In this document: positions 1 to 5,950 of the stretch, one piece after another
Numbering within the stretch: position 1 is the first letter of the stretch
Layout: each line of letters starts with the position of its first letter
Assembly (NCBI GenBank): GCA_017420605.1
Contig: JAFOIS010000223.1
Span: 1 to 6,211 of the forward strand
Length of the DNA: 6,211 nucleotides
Reading direction: 5' to 3'
Source: Lachnospiraceae bacterium
Lineage (GTDB): Bacteria; Bacillota; Clostridia; Lachnospirales; Lachnospiraceae
Notes under the pieces: model-generated
What the model saw: the letters and a program-made list of their open reading frames with translations, nothing else
Told to the model about the DNA's origin: nothing
Database searches by the model: none
Position numbers and translations under genes: made by a program

Positions 1-555
1 GATGTCCGGGTCGCCGGCATAGTCCCCGAGGGTATAGGGCGGAACGGTCGCCTGACCGTCCGCGGCCTCCGCCGTCACCTCCCGGTCGAATTCATGATTG
101 CCCAGGCACACGGCGTCATAGTGCATATAGTCGAGATACGCGCGCATCGAGGCGCCGCCCGTCAGGTTCGAGACGGGCGTTCCCTGATAGATGTCGCCGC
201 CGTCGAGAAGAAGTACGTCGTCGTATTCCCCGGACGCGCGGATGTCGCCGATCACCTGCGCAAGATAGGCGAGCCGGTACTGGAAGGTGTCCGGATCGCC
301 CGTGGAGGCGTCGATGAGACACCCGTGGATGTCCGTCGTCTCGATCACGAGGACCCGGACCTCCCGTGCCTCTTCCGGCGATACGTCCTGTTCCTCCGCC
401 GCCGGCTGCGCCTCCGGACTGTCCGTCGATTCCGCGCTTTCGGTTCCGGCGCTGTCCGCTGCGTCCGGCGCTTTTGGCGTCTTCTTCGCGCAGCCTGCAA
501 GGCACAGGATCAGAAAGAGACATAAAAGAAGTTTAAGATACCGTCTTCTTTTCAT
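1..555 (-). CDS. Metallophosphoesterase lipoprotein, 5'-nucleotidase/cyclic nucleotide phosphodiesterase family (N-terminal part, runs off window)
   Basis: The reading frame is open from the ATG at 555 to position 1, giving 185 residues with the C-terminus missing. It begins MKRRR, followed by a hydrophobic stretch (residues 6-20) and a lipobox LAGC with the lipidated cysteine at residue 22, so it is a predicted surface-anchored lipoprotein. Residues 23-65 form an Ala/Glu/Ser/Pro-rich tether. The catalytic domain then starts, with the family's metal-binding motifs in order: TTDIHG (D75, H77), GGDIYQGTPVSN (D121) and GNHEFD (N153, H154). These match the two-metal site of UshA/CpdB-type enzymes, which hydrolyse nucleotides or cyclic nucleotides outside the membrane. 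Full-length members usually exceed 500 residues, so most of the domain and any substrate-binding C-terminal domain lie outside the window. The exact substrate is unknown. The start is chosen because it gives a textbook signal peptide; the ribosome binding site is weak (GGAA at 571-568). It follows the regulator on the same strand but has its own candidate promoter, so it may be a separate unit. Confidence 0.9.
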   Translation of the reverse strand, partial: MKRRRYLKLLLCLFLILCLAGCAKKTPKAPDAADSAGTESAESTDSPEAQPAAEEQDVSPEEAREVRVLVIETTDIHGCLIDASTGDPDTFQYRLAYLAQVIGDIRASGEYDDVLLLDGGDIYQGTPVSNLTGGASMRAYLDYMHYDAVCLGNHEFDREVTAEAADGQATVPPYTLGDYAGDPDI

Positions 556-592
556 AATAAAAAAACATTCCGGGTATTGCGCCGTTTACAAA

Positions 593-620
593 ATTATACA
601 CAATATCCCGCTTCTCTGAA
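593..620 (-). promoter_or_regulatory. Candidate sigma-A-type promoter for the metallophosphoesterase gene
   Basis: On the minus strand there is a perfect -10 hexamer TATAAT (598-593). It is preceded, 16 bp upstream, by TTCAGA (620-615), which matches four of six bases of the -35 consensus. The region is clearly more AT-rich than the flanking genes. It lies about 40 bp upstream of the lipoprotein start codon, which is a sensible leader length. This is a sequence match only. Confidence 0.55.
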
Positions 621-672
621 ATACGGAAGTACATGCTTTTTCGGCATATCCCGGCGCCGGACCAAGGCTCTT

Positions 673-1941
673 TCAGCCGGCGTGCCGGTGTTCTTTCCGG
701 TACTGCGCCGGAGAGCAGCCCAGGATATCATGGAAGCACCGGATAAAGTAGTTCACGGTATTGAAGGCGAGCGACTCCGCGATCTCCCGCACCGGCATGT
801 CCGTGGAAAGCAGAAGGACCCTTGCGCGTTCCACTTTCGCTTCGCAGATGTACCGGTTGATCGAACGCCCCGTCTCCTTTTTGAATTTGTCGCTCAGGTA
901 ATACTCCGTATATCCGGCCAGCGCCGCAAGGTCGGCGATCCGGATCTTCCGGTCGAGGCTCAGCTCGATGTAATCGCAGCACTTCTGGACGGCGAGCGAA
1001 TAGTCGGGATTCGAACGGAGGTGGTGCACCCGGTAGATGAACTCGTGGTACATGGCGTGCGCCAGGGCGTACAGTTCGCCGGAGTCCCGGCAGTCCTCCG
1101 CGGCCTGGATATACGAATCGCCCAGCGGATAGGCGACCTCCGGCGACAGCCCGCCCTCCATCGCGGCGCGGCTTACCAGCGTCGTGAAAACGACGATGCT
1201 GGTCTTCATCTGCCTGAGCGGGTCCTGCCCCCGGACCGGCACGCCCGGGCTGAGTCCGCTGCTGTTCTGCAGGATGCGCTGATAGCTGATATCCCCGGTG
1301 CGCACCATCCGGAGCAGCGCGCGTTCCGACATATAAACGGCATTGCGGTCCCGCATCTCTCCGCCTTCCGCCGGATCCGCGTCTCCGCGCTCCCGCTCTC
1401 CGGCGCGTTCCGCCCCCAGGGATTCCCCCTGCAGCGACTCCACGCCCAGACGCTCGCCGGTCAGGGTGTTGTGCACCATGATGACGTAATGGGTAAAGAT
1501 CGCGTAGGCCATGACCGGAAGTTTCGGAAGGAACCGGAAAAGCGCGGCCGCCCAGTCGGCGTTCTCCCGGCTCGTAAGATACGGCCCCAGCACCGTGCGC
1601 AGCTGCCGCTCGTCCGGCATGCTGTAAAAGACCGGCCCGATGACGAAAATGAGATCCCGGTCCCGCTCGGTCTCGAAGGTGACGGCCCACTGCATGCCGA
1701 TCGGCGATCCGAGGATGAACGGCAGCGTGCGGCTGCGGTCTTCGGCGGCTCTCACGGCTTTTTTCATGCCTCCCAGCATCCGGAAAGCGTGCTCCAGTAC
1801 ATGCCGCTCTTCCGCAGGGCAGGAGGTATCGACAAAAGTTCCGTCATTTTTATAACACCAGACATAAAGCTTCTCGCTTGCGGGGAGCAGGCTCTCCAGA
1901 AGGAGAAGGTTCTTCTCTCCGGCCGTCATTCTGTTTTCCAT
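673..1941 (-). CDS. AraC-family transcriptional regulator with N-terminal sensor-like region
   Basis: This is a 422-residue protein. The C-terminal ~100 residues form the AraC/XylS DNA-binding domain with two helix-turn-helix units: residues ~334-356 (IADLAALAGYTEYYLSDKFK) and ~384-414 (VREIAESLAFNTVNYF through GCSPAQYRKEH). The 'F..CF....G.SP..YR' pattern is typical of the family. Residues ~10-165 look like a small-molecule sensing domain (for example LYVWCYKNDG, GSPIGMQWAV, VIGPVFYSMP), possibly PAS/GAF/PocR-like, but I cannot assign it firmly. There is no membrane segment, so it should act in the cytoplasm. Residues ~170-200 are an unusually Glu/Arg/Gly-rich insert. The start at 1941 is preferred over an upstream in-frame ATG at 2010 because AGGAGG lies 8 nt before it, and the extra 23 residues would overlap the promoter region. 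It is transcribed divergently from the symporter and glycosidase genes and probably controls them in response to the imported sugar or a breakdown product. Confidence 0.93.
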   Translation of the reverse strand: MENRMTAGEKNLLLLESLLPASEKLYVWCYKNDGTFVDTSCPAEERHVLEHAFRMLGGMKKAVRAAEDRSRTLPFILGSPIGMQWAVTFETERDRDLIFVIGPVFYSMPDERQLRTVLGPYLTSRENADWAAALFRFLPKLPVMAYAIFTHYVIMVHNTLTGERLGVESLQGESLGAERAGERERGDADPAEGGEMRDRNAVYMSERALLRMVRTGDISYQRILQNSSGLSPGVPVRGQDPLRQMKTSIVVFTTLVSRAAMEGGLSPEVAYPLGDSYIQAAEDCRDSGELYALAHAMYHEFIYRVHHLRSNPDYSLAVQKCCDYIELSLDRKIRIADLAALAGYTEYYLSDKFKKETGRSINRYICEAKVERARVLLLSTDMPVREIAESLAFNTVNYFIRCFHDILGCSPAQYRKEHRHAG

Positions 1942-1949
1942 GCGGAACG

Positions 1950-1955
1950 CCTCCT
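1950..1955 (-). promoter_or_regulatory. Ribosome binding site that fixes the regulator start
   Basis: The minus strand reads AGGAGG at 1955-1950, a full Shine-Dalgarno match 8 nt from the ATG at 1941. No comparable site precedes the upstream in-frame ATG at 2010, so the shorter 422-residue protein is preferred. Confidence 0.85.
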
Positions 1956-1971
1956 TTTGTTCTATAATGTC

Positions 1972-1980
1972 AGTGTAGCA
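1972..1980 (-). promoter_or_regulatory. Candidate extended -10 promoter for the regulator gene
   Basis: The minus strand reads TGC TACACT (1980-1972), an extended -10 element with four of six matches to TATAAT. There is no convincing -35 at normal spacing, which extended -10 promoters can tolerate. Transcription would begin near 1965, leaving a leader of about 24 nt that still contains the ribosome binding site. The call is tentative. Confidence 0.35.
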
Positions 1981-1998
1981 CAGCAGGTTCCACGCGCA

Positions 1999-2021
1999 TA
2001 CAAGTTTCACGAATTTTTGTA
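1999..2021. promoter_or_regulatory. Dyad TACAA-N13-TTGTA in the divergent control region, possible operator
   Basis: TACAA (1999-2003) and TTGTA (2017-2021) are perfect 5-bp inverted arms centred at 2010. The dyad lies between the candidate promoters of the regulator and the symporter, where an AraC-type protein would be expected to bind. AraC proteins often use direct repeats rather than dyads and the arms are short, so this is only a candidate. Confidence 0.25.
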
Positions 2022-2041
2022 ACTTTTTCCCACTTATTGCA

Positions 2042-2071
2042 TTTACGCCCTCTCCCCGCTTTTCTTACAAT
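2042..2071 (+). promoter_or_regulatory. Candidate promoter for the symporter-glycosidase operon
   Basis: TTTACG (2042-2047, four of six -35 matches) and TACAAT (2066-2071, five of six -10 matches) are separated by 18 bp. Transcription would start near 2078, giving a leader of about 50 nt before the ATG at 2127. The poor -35 fits a promoter that needs an activator. T-tracts in 10-bp phase sit directly upstream at 2014-2038, the position of an UP element or activator site. Confidence 0.5.
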
Positions 2072-2072
2072 G

Positions 2073-2103
2073 ATGGAGGATCGCAAAAGCGAATCACTTC
2101 CAT
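2073..2103 (+). promoter_or_regulatory. Imperfect hairpin in the leader of the symporter transcript
   Basis: ATGGA (2073-2077), GAT and CGC (2079-2084) can pair with GCG (2089-2091), ATC (2093-2095) and TCCAT (2099-2103) around an AAAA loop. There is one bulged A and a small internal loop, giving 11 pairs in all. It ends 11 bp before the ribosome binding site and has no T-run after it, so it is not an intrinsic terminator. If transcription starts near 2078 the outer ATGGA arm is mostly absent from the RNA and only the inner six-pair stem remains. It could be a leader stem or chance. Confidence 0.3.
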
Positions 2104-2114
2104 TGAAAAAGAAA

Positions 2115-2119
2115 AGGAG
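2115..2119 (+). promoter_or_regulatory. Ribosome binding site that fixes the symporter start
   Basis: AGGAG lies 7 nt before the ATG at 2127. Earlier in-frame starts exist (TTG at 2037, ATG at 2070 and 2073), but they lack a Shine-Dalgarno sequence. They also fall upstream of or at the predicted transcription start, so 2127 is chosen. Confidence 0.85.
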
Positions 2120-2126
2120 CAGAACT

Positions 2127-3617
2127 ATGGCAACGGAAAAACTTACCTCGAGTCAGCTTGACGGCGTCGCGTACCGCCGCGCGAAACTGTGGCAGATCAT
2201 CCTTGTGGCTTTCAACGCCTTCAACGGCATGGCCATGTATTTCCTCATCGGGCTCGCGTCCTATTCGGCCAGCATCGGCTACGGCATCGCGACGCTCGTC
2301 GTGGGCGGCCTTCTTACCTTCACACGTATCTTTGACGCCATCACCGACCCGCTGCTCGCTTTCGTATACGACCGCGTCAACACCCCGTTCGGCAAGGTCC
2401 GGCCCCTCATGCTTCTCGGCTGGGCGGTCCAGAGCATCGGCGTCCTGTGCATGTTCAACTTCTTCTCCAGCAAGGGCCACGGCGTGGGATTCTTCCTGCT
2501 GTTCTACATGATCTACGTCATCGGCTACACGATGGTGAACATGACGGCCCAGACCCTTCCGGCGCTCATGACCAACGATCCGAAGCAGCGTCCGACGGTC
2601 GGCGTCTGGCAGACAGCCCTGAACTATATCACCCCGATGGCGCTGAACATCGTGGTCTACACGAAGCTCATGCCGGCTTTCGGCGGCAGCTTCAACCAGG
2701 AATTCCTCAACGTCGTCGCCTACCTGTGCGTCGCCATTTCCTTCCTCGGCGTCATCCTGGTCTGCATCGGCATTTCCGAATACGACAAGCCCGAAAACTT
2801 CAAGGGCATCGGCAAGACCGAGCGGCTGAAGCTCAAGGATATGTGGGACGTCCTGAAAAACAACAAGCCCCTGCAGAGCTACATCATTTCCGCATCCTCC
2901 GACAAGATCGCCCAGCAGGCCGCTTCCGCCTCCATCGTCGGCACGATGCTGAACGGCATCCTGATCGGCAACATGGGCCTTGCGACCACCCTGAGCATGA
3001 TCGGCATGTTCCCGTCCATCATCTTCGCGGTCCTCGGCGCCCGCTACGCCGGCAAACACGGCAACAAGGAGTCCATCGTGGCCTGGACGCGCTACAGCAT
3101 CCTTGCCAACATCGCGATGATCGTCTTCTTCATCATTACCCGCTCGACGGTGGGTACGACGGCCATCTCGACGTCCCTGATCTTCAAAGTCATCTTCGTT
3201 GCCCTGACCTTTGCCGTGAACGGCTTCTCCATGGGCGTCACCACGGCCAACACGGGCTTCATGGCGGACCTGATCGACTTCGAACTGGACCGCAGCGGCA
3301 AGTACATCCCCGCCGTCGTATCCGGCACCTACAGCCTGGTCGACAAAATCGTCTCCTCTTTCTCGCAGGCGATCGCGACCGGGTGCGTGGCGCTGATCGG
3401 CTATACCACGACGATGCCCCAGCCCACGGATGAAGCGACCGGCGGCGTCTTCTGGATGACGATGTTCCTCCGCTACGGCCTCGCGGTCCTCGGTTTCATC
3501 TGCACGCTGCTTGCCATGCGGGGATGCCGCCTCGGCAGACCGGAAATGGTCGAGGTCCAGAAGCGGATCGCCGACAAGAAGGCAGAGGCCAAGGCTGCTC
3601 TTGAAAAACAGGCATAA
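2127..3617 (+). CDS. GPH-family (MelB-like) sugar:cation symporter
   Basis: This is a 496-residue polytopic membrane protein of the glycoside-pentoside-hexuronide:cation symporter family within the major facilitator superfamily. About 12 hydrophobic segments are visible, six on each side of a charged cytoplasmic loop at residues ~218-250. The hallmark second-helix region reads RIFDAITDP (67-75), and NTPFGKVRP (85-93) follows in the next loop. D70 and D74 align by spacing with MelB Asp55 and Asp59, which bind the coupling cation, and R67 with MelB Arg52. The C-terminus is a short Lys/Ala/Glu-rich helix. It would import a glycoside driven by a Na+ or H+ gradient; neither substrate nor ion can be read from sequence. 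It is the first gene of the rightward operon, 14 bp before the GH2 gene and divergent from the AraC regulator. The pairing implies that it delivers an intact glycoside to the cytoplasmic glycosidases. Confidence 0.95.
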   Translation: MATEKLTSSQLDGVAYRRAKLWQIILVAFNAFNGMAMYFLIGLASYSASIGYGIATLVVGGLLTFTRIFDAITDPLLAFVYDRVNTPFGKVRPLMLLGWAVQSIGVLCMFNFFSSKGHGVGFFLLFYMIYVIGYTMVNMTAQTLPALMTNDPKQRPTVGVWQTALNYITPMALNIVVYTKLMPAFGGSFNQEFLNVVAYLCVAISFLGVILVCIGISEYDKPENFKGIGKTERLKLKDMWDVLKNNKPLQSYIISASSDKIAQQAASASIVGTMLNGILIGNMGLATTLSMIGMFPSIIFAVLGARYAGKHGNKESIVAWTRYSILANIAMIVFFIITRSTVGTTAISTSLIFKVIFVALTFAVNGFSMGVTTANTGFMADLIDFELDRSGKYIPAVVSGTYSLVDKIVSSFSQAIATGCVALIGYTTTMPQPTDEATGGVFWMTMFLRYGLAVLGFICTLLAMRGCRLGRPEMVEVQKRIADKKAEAKAALEKQA

Positions 3618-3622
3618 GGGAG
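3616..3622 (+). promoter_or_regulatory. Ribosome binding site of the GH2 gene, overlapping the symporter stop codon
   Basis: AAGGGAG shares two bases with the TAA of the symporter gene and lies 9 nt from the ATG at 3632. The overlap and 14-bp gap indicate a single transcript and possibly translational coupling. Confidence 0.7.
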
Positions 3623-3631
3623 ACAGGTATT

Positions 3632-5833
3632 ATGCGCAGAATCACTGCTTTAACTGACGGATGGCGGTTCCTTCGGGCCGCCGTCCCCTATGACACCGCC
3701 GTATCGTATGCGGCGCAGGGCGAAGCGGTAAGCCTTCCCCACACCTGGAACGCCGTTGACGGCCAGGACGGCGGGAACGACTATCACCGCGGCACCTGCT
3801 GGTACGTCCGGGAGCTTGACCGGGAGGAATGCGGGGGCGAGAAGCTCTTCCTTTCCGTAAACGGCGCGGCCATGACGGCGGAAGTCTTTCTCAACGGGAA
3901 AAAGCTTGCGCGTCACGAGGGCGGCTACTCCGCCTTCCGCGTGGAACTGACGGACGTCCTTGAAGAAAAGAACGTTCTTGCCATCTCCGTAAACAACGAA
4001 GACAATACGACGGTCTACCCGCAGAAGGCGGACTTCACCTTCTACGGCGGCCTGTACCGGACGGTCGAGCTCATCGCGGTGCCGGAAGAGCACTTCGATC
4101 TCCTTTTGGACGGCACGCCGGGCATCAAGGTGACGCCGGTCGTCGATCTTGCAAAGAAGAGCGCCCTCGTCACGGTCGAGACCTGGCAGAACGCCGCGGA
4201 AGTGACGGTCACGGCCGCCGGACAGACGAAGACCGTGCCCTCCGTCGACGGACACGCAAAAGCGGAATTTGTGATCGAAAACGTGCATCTCTGGGACGGC
4301 ACGGACGATCCCTATCTCTACACCGCGTCGGCTTCTCTTGCCTCCGGGGACGCGGTCAGCACGCGCTTCGGCTGCCGCGTCTTTGCCTGCGACCCCGAAA
4401 AGGGCTTCTTCCTCAACGGACGGAGCTATCCGCTGCGGGGCGTCAGCCGCCACCAGGACCTGAAGGGAAAGGGCAACGCGCTTTCGTATGAAGATCACGC
4501 CGCCGACATGGCGATCATCCGCGAACTCGGCGCGAACACGCTGCGTCTTGCGCACTATCAGCACGCGCAGGAATTCTACGACCTCTGCGACGAAAACGGC
4601 ATCGTGGTCTGGGCCGAGATCCCGTACATCACCATGCACATGGCAGACGGCCGGGCCAACACGCTCTCCCAGATGCGCGAGCTCATTACCCAGTGCTATA
4701 ATCATCCGTCCATCGCCGTCTGGGGGCTTTCCAACGAGATCACGGCAGCGAGCGCGGTAAACGAGGATCTTCTCGAGAATCACCGGCTGCTGAACGACCT
4801 CTGCCACCGCATGGATCAGACGCGCCTTACCACCATGGCGAACGTCTTCATGCTGGAGATCGAAAGCCCGATCCTAAAGATCCCGGACATCAACAGCTAC
4901 AACCTCTACTTCGGCTGGTATCTTGGAGAGCTTTCGCAGACGGACGAGTTCTTCGACGAATATCACGCAAAGTATCCGGACCGGGTCATCGGCTTCTCCG
5001 AATACGGCGCGGACGCGAACCCCGCCTTCCATTCAGCGCATCCCGAAAAGGGCGACTACACCGAGGAATACCAGGCGCTCTATCACGAGCACATGCTGAA
5101 GATGATCGAGGAGCGGCCGTACCTCTGGGCGACCCACGTATGGAACCTCTTCGACTTCGCCGCCGACGGGCGCGACGAGGGCGGCAAGCACGGCGAGAAC
5201 CAGAAGGGCCTTGTTACGTTCGACCGGCAGCTCCGGAAAGACGCCTTCTATCTTTACAAGGCCGCCTGGAATAAAACGGAGCCCTTCGTGCACCTCTGCG
5301 GCAAGCGCTATGAAAACCGCGCGGAAGAGACGACGGAGATCAAGGTCTATTCCAACCGGCCCAGCGTCACCCTCTATGTGGACGGCACCCCGGTCGGGAC
5401 AGTGACCGGACGGACGGTATTCCGCTTTACGATCCCGCTCCTCGGCGAGCACCTTATCCGTGCCGAGGCCGGAGACGTATCCGACACCATGTGCATCCGC
5501 CGCGTCGGCGAACCGGACGAGAGCTACATTTTCAATAAGGCGGCCGCGTCCGTCGCCAACTGGTTCGATTCGGAAGAGATCGACCCGGCCTGCTTCTCGG
5601 TAAGCGATACGCTGGGAGAGATCCGTTCGAACCCGCAGGCCGGCGCGATCATCGACGCGATGATGGCAAAGGGCGCCTCCGAGCGCGGCGACGTGGCCGA
5701 CGCGGAGAAGGACAACCCGGCGCTGCAGAGGATGATGGGCCGCATGACCATGCTCAGCCTCTTAAAGCAGGGCGGCGCGGACGAACAGAGCATCAAACAG
5801 CTCAACCGGATCCTGCAGGGGATCAGGAAATAA
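3632..5833 (+). CDS. Glycoside hydrolase family 2 enzyme, beta-galactosidase-like, with helical C-terminal tail
   Basis: This is a 733-residue protein without a signal peptide, so it is predicted cytoplasmic. The GH2 architecture is clear: an N-terminal sugar-binding jelly roll (~5-150, with SLPHTWN, WYVR, VFLNGK, HEGGYSAF and FYGGLYR), an immunoglobulin-like domain (~155-250), and a TIM barrel (from ~255 to 550). GLSNE puts the acid/base at E369, and GFSEYGA puts the nucleophile at E457. VWNLFDF and NQKGL are further family marks. A beta-sandwich like DUF4982 follows (~565-625), then a ~105-residue helical tail (~628-733) that I cannot assign. The retaining mechanism cleaves terminal beta-linked sugars. 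Galactosidase is the best guess, but GH2 also includes glucuronidases, mannosidases and alpha-L-arabinopyranosidase-type activities. It lies between the symporter and a rhamnosidase, so it probably acts on the same imported glycoside. The start at 3632 is supported by AAGGGAG and by the domain beginning at once. Confidence 0.95.
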   Translation: MRRITALTDGWRFLRAAVPYDTAVSYAAQGEAVSLPHTWNAVDGQDGGNDYHRGTCWYVRELDREECGGEKLFLSVNGAAMTAEVFLNGKKLARHEGGYSAFRVELTDVLEEKNVLAISVNNEDNTTVYPQKADFTFYGGLYRTVELIAVPEEHFDLLLDGTPGIKVTPVVDLAKKSALVTVETWQNAAEVTVTAAGQTKTVPSVDGHAKAEFVIENVHLWDGTDDPYLYTASASLASGDAVSTRFGCRVFACDPEKGFFLNGRSYPLRGVSRHQDLKGKGNALSYEDHAADMAIIRELGANTLRLAHYQHAQEFYDLCDENGIVVWAEIPYITMHMADGRANTLSQMRELITQCYNHPSIAVWGLSNEITAASAVNEDLLENHRLLNDLCHRMDQTRLTTMANVFMLEIESPILKIPDINSYNLYFGWYLGELSQTDEFFDEYHAKYPDRVIGFSEYGADANPAFHSAHPEKGDYTEEYQALYHEHMLKMIEERPYLWATHVWNLFDFAADGRDEGGKHGENQKGLVTFDRQLRKDAFYLYKAAWNKTEPFVHLCGKRYENRAEETTEIKVYSNRPSVTLYVDGTPVGTVTGRTVFRFTIPLLGEHLIRAEAGDVSDTMCIRRVGEPDESYIFNKAAASVANWFDSEEIDPACFSVSDTLGEIRSNPQAGAIIDAMMAKGASERGDVADAEKDNPALQRMMGRMTMLSLLKQGGADEQSIKQLNRILQGIRK

Positions 5834-5885
5834 AAGAAAAAGCAGTGCGGCATGGGACCGGCGATAAGCGGCGCAGGCGGTGCGG

Positions 5886-5899
5886 CCGGGGACCGGGGA
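5886..5899 (+). repeat. Tandem 7-bp direct repeat, CCGGGGA x 2
   Basis: Two perfect adjacent copies lie in the GC-rich spacer between the glycosidase genes. They suggest the spacer may be prone to slippage; no function is implied. Confidence 0.6.
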
Positions 5900-5937
5900 A
5901 CAGCATCAACGAGCAGCGGTTCGGCAGGCGGCCGGAC

Positions 5938-5943
5938 AGGAGG
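5938..5943 (+). promoter_or_regulatory. Ribosome binding site that fixes the GH78 start
   Basis: AGGAGG is a full match 7 nt before the ATG at 5951. It decides this start against the in-frame ATG at 5852, and argues for independent initiation rather than readthrough from the GH2 gene. Confidence 0.85.
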
Positions 5944-5950
5944 TACTTGC

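Larger units (their letters stand above)
5834..5950 (+). other. GH2-GH78 spacer: 117 bp, GC-rich, stop-free in the flanking genes' frame
   Basis: The GH2 stop codon and the GH78 start are in the same frame, and the 39 codons between them contain no further stop. They would encode a Gly/Ala/Ser/Thr-rich, linker-like stretch. An in-frame ATG at 5852 could extend the rhamnosidase by 33 residues but has no Shine-Dalgarno sequence, so it is not preferred. Two tandem copies of CCGGGGA (5886-5899) occur, and GGGACCGG appears at 5854-5861 and again at 5889-5896. I see no terminator (no hairpin followed by a T-run) and no promoter, so the two genes are most likely co-transcribed. Confidence 0.6.

Noticed and set aside
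651..660. Perfect 10-bp palindrome CCGGCGCCGG downstream of the regulator stop, considered as a terminator
   Set aside because: No T-run follows on the minus strand and the palindrome has no loop of its own; it may be chance in GC-rich DNA.
1963..1968. Perfect TATAAT on the plus strand in the divergent region, as a second operon promoter
   Set aside because: No reasonable -35 lies 16-18 bp upstream and it overlaps the regulator's own leader; 2042-2071 is the better candidate.
1942..2010. Longer version of the regulator starting at the ATG at 2010
   Set aside because: It lacks a ribosome binding site, and the added residues would cover the ribosome binding site and probable promoter of the internal start at 1941.
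577..2022. Long open frame on the plus strand opposite the regulator gene (481 codons)
   Set aside because: It is antisense to a well-supported AraC-family gene, has no recognisable domain and lacks a ribosome binding site; its Arg/His/Pro-rich composition is typical of GC-rich shadow frames.
2094..3059. Open frame on the minus strand opposite the symporter gene (321 codons)
   Set aside because: It is rich in His, Asp, Glu and Gly with no domain, and is the reverse-strand reading of a clear membrane-transporter gene.
3650..4807. Long open frame on the minus strand opposite the GH2 gene (385 codons)
   Set aside because: It lies fully within the conserved GH2 coding region, shows no family motifs and has shadow-like composition.
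5852..5950. In-frame upstream ATG that would extend the rhamnosidase by 33 residues
   Set aside because: There is no Shine-Dalgarno sequence near it, the extension is low-complexity, and a strong AGGAGG supports the ATG at 5951.
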